A stretch of DNA of 64,000 bases. Source: JBFXAF01 sp050184585. GTDB taxonomy: Bacteria > Pseudomonadota > Alphaproteobacteria > Rhizobiales > Rhizobiaceae. The translations under genes and the position numbers were made by a program. The stretch is taken from NCBI GenBank assembly GCA_050184585.1, contig JBFXAF010000002.1:310001-374000 (forward strand), read 5' to 3'. Shown here in pieces: positions 10,167 to 18,297 of this stretch (position 1 is the stretch's first letter; every line of letters starts with the position of its first letter). The notes beneath the pieces are model-generated. The model was not told the DNA's origin. It was given only the letters and a program-made list of their open reading frames with translations, and ran no database searches.

Positions 10167-10937
10167 ATGAAGGCATTGCAGGACAGGGTCGTCGTCGTTA
10201 CCGGCGGCGCGGGCGGCATCGCACGCGGGATCGCCGAGGCGGTCCTCGAACTCGGCGGGTGCGTGGCCCTCGTGGACCTGGACGCGGCGAAATCGGCCGC
10301 CGCCGCCGCGGCGCTCGGCGCCGGCGACCGCGCGACCGGCCTCGGCGCTGACGTGACCGATCCGTCGAGCCTCGGAAGCGCTTTCGCATCGGTCGTGAAG
10401 ACGTTCGGCCGGCTCGACGGGCTGGTCAACAATGCCGGCATCGTGCGCCTCGGCCCGGCGGACGAGACCACACCGGCCGGCCTGGATCTCGAAATGGCGG
10501 TGAACGTCAAGGGTGTCCTGCTCGCGGCGCAAGCCGCCGCGGGGCATTTCGGCGAGAAGGGCGGGGCAATCGTCAACATCGCCTCCAACGCCGGCAAGGT
10601 CGGCTACCGCAACATGGCCGGCTACAATGCCTCCAAGGCCGCCGTCATCAGCCTGACGCGCTCGCTCTCGCTCGAATGGGCGGACAGGAAGATCAACGTC
10701 AACGCGGTGTGCCCCGGCGGGGTCGCCACGGACATGCTGAAGAGCGTGGCCGACTTCCTCGCGCCGCGCCTCGGGCAGGATCGCGACGCCCTGTTCGGCA
10801 CGATGGTGCCCGCGCAGCTCGGCCGCCACATCCAGCCGATCGAGGTCGGGCGCGTCGTCGCGTTCCTGCTCTCCGACGCAGCGACCATCATCCGCGGCCA
10901 GTCGATCAGCGTCGACGGCGGCGACACGCCCTACTGA
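10167..10937 (+). CDS. short-chain dehydrogenase/reductase (SDR), second of two
   Basis: A 256-residue classical SDR. TGGAGGIARGIAEAV forms the Rossmann loop, NNAG follows near residue 87, IVNIASNAGKVG carries the catalytic Ser, and YNASKAAV is the Tyr-Lys motif. It ends IIRGQSISVDGGDTPY. GGAGCGCAGG stands immediately before the ATG at 10167, 16 bases after the preceding SDR. It is the last gene of the BMP-importer operon. Its TGA (10935-10937) directly abuts the stop of the opposing AEC transporter gene, with no space for a conventional terminator. Confidence 0.87.
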   Translation: MKALQDRVVVVTGGAGGIARGIAEAVLELGGCVALVDLDAAKSAAAAAALGAGDRATGLGADVTDPSSLGSAFASVVKTFGRLDGLVNNAGIVRLGPADETTPAGLDLEMAVNVKGVLLAAQAAAGHFGEKGGAIVNIASNAGKVGYRNMAGYNASKAAVISLTRSLSLEWADRKINVNAVCPGGVATDMLKSVADFLAPRLGQDRDALFGTMVPAQLGRHIQPIEVGRVVAFLLSDAATIIRGQSISVDGGDTPY

Positions 10938-11897
10938 CTACCGGGGCATCACCCCGTCGACCCCCACCAGGAAAAAACCGAGCATCAAGGTCAGCGTAAC
11001 GAAGCTCGCCGCCGTGGCCGCGAGCAGTGCCACCGAAGCCAGCGGCCCGAGCCCGAAGCGCTGGCCGAAGATCGGATAGACCGTCAGCATCGGCGACGCC
11101 GCGAGGATGAGCCCGGCGGCCATCAGCGGCGCGGGCACGCCGCCGAGCAGCCAGAAGCCGGCGGCGACCGCCAGCGGATGCAGCAGCAGCTTGCACGCGA
11201 CGATCACCGCGACATCGCCGGCGGTCGAATGTGATGGTCTCAGCATCGCCAGCGTGCCCCCGACAGTGAACAGCGCGCAGGCGGCGGACGCATTGGACAT
11301 CATGTCGACGGTCGTGGCCAGGAAGGCCGGCATCCGCACGCCGAGCAGCGACAGCGCGATGCCGGCCAGGATCGCGATGACCAGCGGCATCCGGATCAGC
11401 CGCACGGCGGCTTCGCGCACCAGCACGGGCCAACCCTTGCCGGCATGTCGCGCCGCCTCGGCGAGACCGAGCGCAAGCGGGATCACCAGCACGTTCTCGA
11501 CCAGCATCGCCATCGGCAGCGCGGCGAGCGCCGGCGCGCCGACCGCGAGGCTGGCGACCGGGAAGCCGACGAAACCGCTGTTGGAGGCGACGCCGCCCAG
11601 CGCCGCGATCGCCGCGTGCGCCCCGTCGCGGCGCAGCAGGAACCGGAACGACCCGAGCATCGCCAGCATGACGACGATCGAGCCGCCACCATAGGCGAGC
11701 ACGAAGTTCGGATCGAAGGTCTGCCGGAAATCCTGCCCGACCAGCGCATGGAGCACCAGGGCCGGCAGAGCGAAGTTCAGCACGAAGAAGCCGAGGCCGC
11801 GGATGAAGCCGTCATCGACGACGTTGAACCGCACGGCGCCGAAGCCGAGCGCCACCAGAAGGAAGATCGGCAGCGTGATGGAGATCACGTCGGTCAC
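10938..11897 (-). CDS. AEC-family (auxin efflux carrier-like) transporter
   Basis: A 319-residue membrane protein with about ten hydrophobic segments, the usual size for bacterial AEC proteins. It begins TDVISITLPIFLLVALGF and has the family-typical NFALPALVLHAL, SNSGFVGFPV and KLLLHPLAVA. The GTG at 11897 is chosen because CCGGAGGGCAGC precedes it with ideal spacing; longer starts give a low-complexity arginine-rich N-terminus. It probably exports or imports a small organic acid or related anion. It lies between the nucleoside locus and the demethylase gene and is transcribed toward the former, with 52 nt separating it from the upstream demethylase stop, so it may be cotranscribed with that gene. 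Confidence 0.85.
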   Translation of the reverse strand: MTDVISITLPIFLLVALGFGAVRFNVVDDGFIRGLGFFVLNFALPALVLHALVGQDFRQTFDPNFVLAYGGGSIVVMLAMLGSFRFLLRRDGAHAAIAALGGVASNSGFVGFPVASLAVGAPALAALPMAMLVENVLVIPLALGLAEAARHAGKGWPVLVREAAVRLIRMPLVIAILAGIALSLLGVRMPAFLATTVDMMSNASAACALFTVGGTLAMLRPSHSTAGDVAVIVACKLLLHPLAVAAGFWLLGGVPAPLMAAGLILAASPMLTVYPIFGQRFGLGPLASVALLAATAASFVTLTLMLGFFLVGVDGVMPR

Positions 11898-11949
11898 GCT
11901 GCCCTCCGGGGCCGGGGAAGAAGGGGCGACCGAAGCCGCCCCCCGAAGC

Positions 11950-13356
11950 CTACTCCGCGGCCTGGCGCGTGCGCCAGCTGTCGGCGTAGTTCTGGCGGGC
12001 CTCCTGAGCGTAGGGCACGGCGGAGACGCGAACGCGGATTTCCGTCTGCTTGTGCGGCTCGACGGTGGTCTTGGCGGTCCCGCCATTCTCCTCGCCCCAG
12101 ACGAGCGTCAGCACGTCGCCGACCTGCACGTTCGGATCGACGACGCCGAGCGACAGGTAGGAGCGCTCGTTGAACGAGTAGCCGGAGAACATCGACATGC
12201 CCACCATCTTCGATCCCTTGACGATCATGTCGGCGTTGGTCGAGGCGTAGTTGGCGTTCGGAATGTCGATGTACTTGAAGTTGTCGACGCCGGGCTCGAA
12301 GAACGAGCGGAACACCTTGGCTACGTCGTCGGCGTTCCACTCGAAGGTGACCTTCTTGCGGTGCGGCTTGCCGGCGATCTTCTCCAGCGCCTCGCGGCCG
12401 ATGAAGTCGTGGTCGAACTTCACGAACGGGCCGTAACCGAGTTCGTAGGGCGTCAGGTAGTAGTCCTCGATGTTCTTCGAGGCGAAGCTGCCGCCGATCG
12501 AGCCGCCGCCTTCGTAGCCGTCGGCCGGCAGGTACTCGCGGTAGGACTTCATCCGCTCGTCGGTGTAGATGGCCGGCAGCGGCGACGGAATCCATCCCGA
12601 CTCCAGCGTGTTGGTGGCGTAGGCGCGGGACCCGCAAAGCCTCATCCCGAACTCCTTGCCGGCCTCGAAGATGATGTCGCGGATTTCCTCGCCCTCCTCG
12701 TAGGGCCCCCAAAGCTCCAGCCCGGGCGCGCCCGACATGCCGTGGCGCAGGCAGCGCACGTCGCGACCGCCTATCCTGATCTTGTCCATGGTGAAGAACT
12801 TCACGTCGGGGATCGGCCCGCCATTCACCTTCTCGAGGATCTTCCAGGCGTTCGGGCCCTGCACCTGGTAGCGGTAGCGCTTGCGGAAGACCGCCTTCGG
12901 GCCCGAGCGCGAGGGCGAACGGTCGTCGCGTTCCATGGCGACGTCGTAGCCGCCGGTCTTGCCGTGGAACTCGACCCAGTTGATGGTCGGCACGCGGCCG
13001 ACGATCAGCAGCTGGTTCTGCGCCAGGTGGAACAGGATGACGTCGCCGATGACATGGCCGCTGTGGCTGGTCGGCACGAACTGCTTGGCGCGGTTCACCG
13101 GGAAGTTCGCGAAGCTGTTGATGCCGAGACGGGAGACCAGCTTCAGCGCGTCGGGTCCCTCGATCATCAGTTCGGCCATGTGGTGCGTCTGGTCGAACAG
13201 CACGGCGGTGTTGCGCCACGCCCACTGCTCGTCGCGCCAGCTGGTGAACTCGTTCGGCACGACCGGGTAGATGTATGCTCCGATCTTCGAGTTGCGCAGC
13301 ATGTCGACGGTGTTCGGCGTCTCCTTGAGCAACTGCTCCAGGTTCTTCTTGGCCAC
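11950..13356 (-). CDS. LigM-like aminomethyltransferase-fold O-demethylase
   Basis: A 468-residue GcvT-fold protein. It strongly resembles the tetrahydrofolate-dependent vanillate/3-O-methylgallate O-demethylase LigM of Sphingobium from beginning to end: LRNSKIGAYIYPVV, WAWRNTAVLFDQTHHM, RHGMSGAPGLELWGPYE, LESGWIPSPLPAIYT, GPFVKFDHDFIGREALE and WGEENGGTAKTTVEPHKQ. LigM is 471 residues, so length also agrees. These enzymes move a methyl group from a methoxylated substrate to tetrahydrofolate. The GTG at 13356 is preceded by GGGAGG seven bases away. The gene follows the GntR regulator by 53 nt. Methoxyaromatic demethylation is the best guess; demethylation of another O-, S- or N-methyl compound cannot be excluded. 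Confidence 0.83.
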   Translation of the reverse strand: MAKKNLEQLLKETPNTVDMLRNSKIGAYIYPVVPNEFTSWRDEQWAWRNTAVLFDQTHHMAELMIEGPDALKLVSRLGINSFANFPVNRAKQFVPTSHSGHVIGDVILFHLAQNQLLIVGRVPTINWVEFHGKTGGYDVAMERDDRSPSRSGPKAVFRKRYRYQVQGPNAWKILEKVNGGPIPDVKFFTMDKIRIGGRDVRCLRHGMSGAPGLELWGPYEEGEEIRDIIFEAGKEFGMRLCGSRAYATNTLESGWIPSPLPAIYTDERMKSYREYLPADGYEGGGSIGGSFASKNIEDYYLTPYELGYGPFVKFDHDFIGREALEKIAGKPHRKKVTFEWNADDVAKVFRSFFEPGVDNFKYIDIPNANYASTNADMIVKGSKMVGMSMFSGYSFNERSYLSLGVVDPNVQVGDVLTLVWGEENGGTAKTTVEPHKQTEIRVRVSAVPYAQEARQNYADSWRTRQAAE

Positions 13357-13409
13357 TGGTCTACCTCCCGGACTGTTTGACGTTTGCGGTTGTTCGAAAA
13401 TCCGCCGGC

Positions 13410-14177
13410 CTATCTGACCGTGCGGATGAGCATGCCCCCCGGCACGCGCTCCAGCGCCTTCTCGTGGCTCAGCGCGAGCCGGAGGTTGCGCGCGGCGAGC
13501 CGCGCGTGTTCTTGCATCAGCGCCTGCGCGCGGGCCCCCTCGCGCCCGGCGATCGCTTCGACGATGCATCGGTGCTGGTCCTGCGCGACGAGCAGTATGC
13601 GATGGGACTCCGACATCACCGACTGCGCCATGACGAAGCCGCTCGGCGAGGCGAAGGGCAGCGACACCGCGCGGTCGATCTGCCGCTTCAGCGTCGGACT
13701 CTCGGCCATCTCGATGACGAGGGCGTGCAGCCGCGCATTGGCCGCGACATAGGACGAGAAGCCGTCCTCGGTGGCGATCGCCGTCTCGACGATCTCGTCG
13801 AGTTCGGAAAGGCAGGCCTGGAGCTGGCCGAGGCGGTTGGTCGAGCCGCGCTCCGCCGCCAGCCTGGCGGCAAGGCCTTCCAGCACGCCGCGAACCTCGA
13901 TCGAGTCGAAGACGTCCTGCTGTGAGAAGGACTTCACCACGAAGCCGCCCGAGGGGATGGTCTCGACCAGCCCCTCCTCGGACAGGCGCTGCAAGGCGGC
14001 GCGGATCGGCGTCCGCGAGAGGCCGGTGCGTTCGGCGACGGAGAGTTCGGAAACGCGCTTTCCCGCCGCGAGCGTGCCGTCGAGTATCAGTTCGCGGATG
14101 GCGAGCAGCGCCCTGACGGACCGCGACTGGCCGCCATCCGCCTCTGGCGCATCCGGAAAAACGGCGATCCGGCTCAT
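13410..14177 (-). CDS. GntR-family regulator with FCD domain
   Basis: A 255-residue regulator. The winged helix covers about residues 20-85 (LILDGTLAAGKRVSELSVAE, RTGLSRTPIRAALQRLSEEG) and is followed by an all-helical FCD ligand domain (EVRGVLEGLAARLAAERG, and histidines in NARLHALVIEMAE and ESHRILLVAQDQHRCIVEAI that would bind a metal). FCD regulators sense organic acids and usually repress neighbouring catabolic genes. The ATG at 14177 has GGGAG about 12 bases upstream; an ATG at 14225 would add 16 residues but has no ribosome-binding site and sits almost on the operator. It likely represses itself, the demethylase and the divergent ABC operon through the two TGTATACA sites. Confidence 0.88.
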   Translation of the reverse strand: MSRIAVFPDAPEADGGQSRSVRALLAIRELILDGTLAAGKRVSELSVAERTGLSRTPIRAALQRLSEEGLVETIPSGGFVVKSFSQQDVFDSIEVRGVLEGLAARLAAERGSTNRLGQLQACLSELDEIVETAIATEDGFSSYVAANARLHALVIEMAESPTLKRQIDRAVSLPFASPSGFVMAQSVMSESHRILLVAQDQHRCIVEAIAGREGARAQALMQEHARLAARNLRLALSHEKALERVPGGMLIRTVR

Positions 14178-14230
14178 GCGGTGAACGGTCTCCCACGGCG
14201 CACGCCAGATGACAAATCGCTGCATGCGTT

Positions 14231-14267
14231 ATGTATACAATATTGCCGCATCGCACTCTGATGTCAA
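14231..14267 (-). promoter_or_regulatory. promoter and candidate GntR operator for gntR-demethylase operon
   Basis: Reading the minus strand, TTGACA (14267-14262), a 17-nt spacer and AATATT (14244-14239) give a promoter. The palindrome TGTATACA at 14232-14239 (ATGTATACAA at 14231-14240) covers the start-site side of the -10. The same octamer recurs in the divergent promoter at 14409-14416. TGTATACA-type palindromes are typical of FCD-GntR operators, so autoregulation is predicted. Confidence 0.6.
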
Positions 14268-14388
14268 GTGTTCGGACTGCGGCCCCAGGCTGCGGCACGG
14301 GGACGCAATGCGCTATGACGCATGGGGCGCCAGTGCTACTTGCACGACTTGTCCCTCTTCTCGGCTGATCAATTCCTCTTGCAAGCCC

Positions 14389-14417
14389 TTGGATTTTCGT
14401 GGCGGCGCTGTATACAT
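14389..14417 (+). promoter_or_regulatory. promoter and second GntR operator ahead of the Liv-type ABC operon
   Basis: TTGGAT (14389-14394), a 16-nt spacer and TATACA (14411-14416) form a plausible promoter. The -10 is embedded in TGTATACA (14409-14416), the same palindrome as at 14232-14239, with centres 177 bp apart. Binding there would block RNA polymerase directly, so the transporter is probably repressed together with the demethylase operon. Confidence 0.6.
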
Positions 14418-14418
14418 T

Positions 14419-14436
14419 CGACCCGGCTTCGGGTCG
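14419..14436 (+). promoter_or_regulatory. leader hairpin just after the ABC-operon promoter
   Basis: CGACCCG and CGGGTCG form a perfect seven-base-pair stem around a GCTT loop, beginning within a few bases of the predicted transcription start. No T-run follows, so it is unlikely to be a terminator; a 5'-end stabilising structure is more likely. Confidence 0.45.
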
Positions 14437-14475
14437 TGCTAGCTTCGGTCCGACCAAGGCACCAGGGAGGATTTC

Positions 14476-15654
14476 ATGTTGGGTAGGAAAGCAGTTCTGG
14501 CCGCGTTTGGGCTCGGTTTGGCCTTGACCACGGCCGCATACGCGCAGGAGACGGTCAAGATCGGCGTCATCCTGCCATACTCCGGTCCGTTCGCCGACGC
14601 GGCGAACCAGCTCGACGCCGGCATCAAGCTCTACATGGCGAAGAACGGCGACACCGTCGCCGGCAAGAAGATCGAGATCATCCGCAAGGACACCGGCGGC
14701 CCGCAGGCCGACGTCGCCAAGCGGCTGGCGCAGGAACTCGTCGTGCGCGACGGCGTCGACATCATCGCCGGCTTCGCTCTGACGCCGGAGGCGCTCGGCG
14801 CCGCCGAGGTGGCGACGGAAGCCAAAAAGCTGATGGTGGTGATGAACGCCGCGACCTCGATCGTGACCGAGAAGTCGCCCTACATCATCCGCACTTCGGT
14901 GACGATCCCGCAGGTCAACTACGTCTTCGGGAAATGGGCGTTCGAGAAGGGTGGCGTCAAGCAGGCCTACACGTTGGTGTCCGACTACGGCCCGGGCCAC
15001 GACGCGGAAAAGTCCTTCGCCAAGGGCTTCACCGAAGCAGGCGGCACGATCGTCGGCGCCGACAAAGTCCCGGTCGCCAACCCGGACTTCTCGGCCTTCG
15101 TACAGCGCGTGAAGGACGCCAATCCGGAGAGCGTGTACATCTTCATCCCCGGCGGCGCGCAGCCGGCGGCCCTCGGCAAGGCCCTGGCCGACCGCGGCCT
15201 CACCCCGCCGGCCACCAAGCTGTTCGGACAGGGTGAACTGACGCATCCCGAGGCGCTGGAGAGCATGGGCGCCAACGCCAACGGCATCGTCACCACCTTC
15301 CACTACACGCTGGAGCGTGATGACCCGCTCAACAACGAGTATGTGAAGGCATACCGCGACGCCAACAATGGCCGCAGCCCGGACCTGTTCTCGATCGGCG
15401 GCTACGACGGCATGCACCTCATCTACGAGGCGCTGAAGAAGACCAACGGCGACACCAGCGGCGACGCCCTCGTGGAGGCAGGCAAGGGCATGGCCTGGGA
15501 AAGCCCTCGCGGCCCCATGTCGATCGACCCCGAGACCCGTGACGTCGTCCAGACCGTCTACATACGCGAGGTGCAGAAGGTCGGCGACACCTACGCCAAC
15601 GTGATCCTGGACTCGATCCCGGAGGTGAAGGACCCCCTGCACGGCGCCCAGTAG
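14476..15654 (+). CDS. Liv-type ABC transporter substrate-binding protein
   Basis: A 392-residue periplasmic binding protein of the branched-chain amino acid type (Peripla_BP_6). Residues 1-24 form the signal peptide ending AAYAQ; the mature protein starts ETVKIGVILPYSGPFADAA. VDIIAGFALTPEALGAAEVA and DYGPGHDAEKSFAKGFTEAG are family-typical. GGGAGGATTTC gives a strong ribosome-binding site. Proteins of this subfamily often bind aromatic acids rather than leucine, and the neighbouring LigM-like enzyme and shared operator suggest a methoxylated aromatic ligand; this is inference. Confidence 0.9.
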   Translation: MLGRKAVLAAFGLGLALTTAAYAQETVKIGVILPYSGPFADAANQLDAGIKLYMAKNGDTVAGKKIEIIRKDTGGPQADVAKRLAQELVVRDGVDIIAGFALTPEALGAAEVATEAKKLMVVMNAATSIVTEKSPYIIRTSVTIPQVNYVFGKWAFEKGGVKQAYTLVSDYGPGHDAEKSFAKGFTEAGGTIVGADKVPVANPDFSAFVQRVKDANPESVYIFIPGGAQPAALGKALADRGLTPPATKLFGQGELTHPEALESMGANANGIVTTFHYTLERDDPLNNEYVKAYRDANNGRSPDLFSIGGYDGMHLIYEALKKTNGDTSGDALVEAGKGMAWESPRGPMSIDPETRDVVQTVYIREVQKVGDTYANVILDSIPEVKDPLHGAQ

Positions 15655-15684
15655 GGTCGTCGTCGACGGGCCGGCGCGGAGACC

Positions 15685-16548
15685 GTGGTCAGCCAGTTCG
15701 CCATCGTGCTCTTCGACGGGTTCGCCTTCGGGATGCTTCTGTTCATCCTGTCGGTGGGCCTGTCGGTGACGCTCGGGTTGATGAATTTCATCAACCTCGC
15801 GCACGGGGCGTTCGGCATGCTCGGCGGCTACGTCGCCGTGACGGCCATGCGCCAGCTCGGCTTGCCCTTCCTCGTCGCGCTGCCGGCGGCCTTCCTTGCC
15901 GCGGCGCTGGTTTCGATCGTGCTCGAACGCACGCTGTTTCGCCGGCTCTACCGGGCCGGCGAACTCAACCAGGTGCTCTTCACCATCGGCGTCGTCTTCG
16001 TCGCCGCGGCGATAGCGACCTATGTGTTCGGCACCGTCCAGCAGGTCATCATCCTCCCGGACTGGCTGCGCGGATCGGTGGAGGTGTTCGGACTGCGGCT
16101 CGGCGCGTATCGCATATTCCTGATCGTCGTCGCGCTGATCGTCACCGCATTGCTGATCTTCGGGCTGGAGCGTACCCGGCTCGGAGCACGCATCCGCGCA
16201 TCCGTCGACAACCAGCGCGTCGCGCAGGGCCTCGGCATGGATGTCGAGCGGATTTTCGCCGTGACCTTCGCGCTCGGCAGCGGCCTTGCCGGGCTCGGCG
16301 GAGCCCTTGCAATCGAGATCGTCGGCCTCGACCCGGGATTCGGCTTCCACTTCCTGGTCTATGTGCTGATCGTCGTCTCGGTCGGCGGACTTGGATCCAT
16401 CGCCGGCTCCTTCTTCGGCGCCGCGCTGCTCGGCATCGCCGACGTCGCCGGCAAGTACTTCGTGCCGGAGATCGGCTCGTTCCTCATCTACCTGCTGCTG
16501 GTCGCAATCCTCTTCGTACGGCCGGTGGGCCTGTTCGGCAGGCGGTGA
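15685..16548 (+). CDS. Liv-type ABC permease (LivH-like)
   Basis: A 287-residue inner-membrane permease with about eight membrane segments. SVGLSVTLGLMNFINLAHGA near residues 20-39 and GLGMDVERIFAVTFALGSGLAG in the second half identify the LivH family. It starts at GTG 15685, preceded by GGAGACC, 31 nt after the binding-protein gene. It works with the LivM-like subunit that begins one base after its stop codon. Confidence 0.92.
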   Translation: MVSQFAIVLFDGFAFGMLLFILSVGLSVTLGLMNFINLAHGAFGMLGGYVAVTAMRQLGLPFLVALPAAFLAAALVSIVLERTLFRRLYRAGELNQVLFTIGVVFVAAAIATYVFGTVQQVIILPDWLRGSVEVFGLRLGAYRIFLIVVALIVTALLIFGLERTRLGARIRASVDNQRVAQGLGMDVERIFAVTFALGSGLAGLGGALAIEIVGLDPGFGFHFLVYVLIVVSVGGLGSIAGSFFGAALLGIADVAGKYFVPEIGSFLIYLLLVAILFVRPVGLFGRR

Positions 16549-16549
16549 C

Positions 16550-17536
16550 ATGACGGCGACGACGCTATCGCCGGACCCTCATGCCTGGCTCAGGAGCCGT
16601 GGCCGCTGGTCCGTCTACGAGATCGCCTTCTGGGCGGCGACGCTGCTGCCCTTCTTCCTCTTTCCGACCTATCTGTCGCTCGCCAGCCAGATCGCCATCA
16701 CCGCGCTCTTCGCCCTCTCCGTCGACCTCGTGCTCGGCTACGCCGGCATCGTCACGCTCGGCCATGCCATGTTCTTCGGGCTCGGCGCCTACGCGGCCGG
16801 ACTGCTCAGCCGCCACGGCTGGGGCGAGCCGCTGAGCGGCCTGCTGATCGCCGGCGCCTTCGCCGCGCTGGTCGGCTACCTCGCGAGTTTCATCATCGTG
16901 CGCGTGCAGCACCTGGCGCTGCTGATGATCACGCTCGGGCTCGGTTTCCTGACCTACGAGCTCGCCAACTCCATGAGCTGGCTGACCGGCGGCACGGACG
17001 GTCTCCAGGGCGTCGACACCTGGTCCGTCTTCGGCCTCTACCGCTTCGACCTCTGGGGCTACACGGCCTACGCCTACGCGCTGGCCGTCCTGCTCGTCGG
17101 TTTCCTGGTCAGCCGCAGGATCGTCAACTCTTCCTTCGGCCTCGCGCTGAGAGGCGTGCGCGAGAACGTCAGGCGCATGCCCGCCATCGGTTCGGAGTAC
17201 CGTGGCCACCTGCAGATGATCTATACGATCTCGGCCGGCATGGCCGGGCTGGCCGGGGCGCTGCTGACCCAGACGACAAACACCGTCGGGCTCCAGGTGC
17301 TCTCTTTCGAACGCTCGGCGGACGTCGTCGTGATGCTCATCCTCGGCGGCACCGGCCGCCTCTATGGCGCCATCGTCGGCGCGGTCATCTTCATGGTCGC
17401 GCGCGACCAGCTCGCGGGCATCAATCCGCAATACTGGTACTTCTGGATCGGGCTTCTCCTCATGGTCGTCGTGCTGCTGATGCCAAAGGGCATCCTCGGC
17501 GGCCTGGCGCGGCTCGTTGGCGGGCGAGGCGAATGA
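16550..17536 (+). CDS. Liv-type ABC permease (LivM-like)
   Basis: A 328-residue permease. GYAGIVTLGHAMFFGLGAYA is the LivM hallmark and RGVRENVRRMPAIG precedes the late membrane segments. The ATG at 16550 follows the LivH stop by one base. A longer frame exists upstream but runs antiparallel to sense within livH and is not coding. It overlaps the ATPase gene as ATGA. Confidence 0.92.
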   Translation: MTATTLSPDPHAWLRSRGRWSVYEIAFWAATLLPFFLFPTYLSLASQIAITALFALSVDLVLGYAGIVTLGHAMFFGLGAYAAGLLSRHGWGEPLSGLLIAGAFAALVGYLASFIIVRVQHLALLMITLGLGFLTYELANSMSWLTGGTDGLQGVDTWSVFGLYRFDLWGYTAYAYALAVLLVGFLVSRRIVNSSFGLALRGVRENVRRMPAIGSEYRGHLQMIYTISAGMAGLAGALLTQTTNTVGLQVLSFERSADVVVMLILGGTGRLYGAIVGAVIFMVARDQLAGINPQYWYFWIGLLLMVVVLLMPKGILGGLARLVGGRGE

Positions 17537-18297
17537 GCGATCCCGCGCCGACCATCCTCTCCACCGAAGCGCTGAGGAAGACTTTTGGCTCGCTTGAGGT
17601 CGCGCGCGACATCTCGCTCGCCCTGCCGAAGGGGGCCCGCCACGCGCTGATTGGACCGAACGGCGCCGGCAAGACGACGCTCATCAACCTGATCACCGGC
17701 CAGCTTCGGCCCGATTCCGGCCGCATCCTGCTCGACGGTCAGGATATCACCTCGACGCCGCAGGCTGTCCGGGTCCGGCGCGGCCTGGCCCGCACGTTCC
17801 AGATCAACACGCTGTTCCCCGATCTCACGCCGATCGAGACGGTGACCCTTGCCGTCTGCGAGCGCCAGCGCGTTGCCGCGCAGTTCTGGAAGACGCTCGG
17901 CGCGCACGCCGCGGCGATCGACGAGGCGTTCGGCATCCTCCGGCAGCTTCGCCTCGACGACGTCGCCACCCGGCCGACCCGCGCCCTCCCGTACGGCCAG
18001 CAGCGGCTGCTCGAGATCGCGCTGGCCCTGGCGACCCGACCCAAGGTGCTCCTCCTCGACGAGCCCGCCGCCGGTGTGCCGAAGGACGAGAGCGCCATGC
18101 TGTTTTCGGTCATCGCCGCGCTGCCCGACGACATCTCGGTGCTGTTCATCGAACACGACATGGACATCGTGTTCTCCTTCGCCACGCGCATCATCGTGCT
18201 GGTCTCCGGCGGCGTGCTGGTCGAGGCTTCGCCGGACGAGGTCAGACGTGACCCGCGCGTGCGCGAGGTCTATCTGGGGCAGAGCGCCCATGTCTGA
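17533..18297 (+). CDS. Liv-type ABC ATPase (LivG-like)
   Basis: A 254-residue ATPase. Walker A is GPNGAGKTT, RTFQINTLFPDLTPIE is the Q-loop region, the signature is the LivG-style LPYGQQRLLEIA, and Walker B is LLLDEPAAGVPKDES. It starts within the stop of the LivM gene and overlaps the LivF gene by eight bases. It is cytoplasmic and membrane associated, and powers import together with LivF. Confidence 0.92.
   Translation: MSDPAPTILSTEALRKTFGSLEVARDISLALPKGARHALIGPNGAGKTTLINLITGQLRPDSGRILLDGQDITSTPQAVRVRRGLARTFQINTLFPDLTPIETVTLAVCERQRVAAQFWKTLGAHAAAIDEAFGILRQLRLDDVATRPTRALPYGQQRLLEIALALATRPKVLLLDEPAAGVPKDESAMLFSVIAALPDDISVLFIEHDMDIVFSFATRIIVLVSGGVLVEASPDEVRRDPRVREVYLGQSAHV

Noticed and set aside
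11950..16551. A continuous 1533-codon minus-strand frame
   Set aside because: Only its last 468 codons (the demethylase, after GTG 13356) are coding. The rest runs antisense to the livH-like permease, the binding-protein gene and the promoter region, and lacks any family feature.
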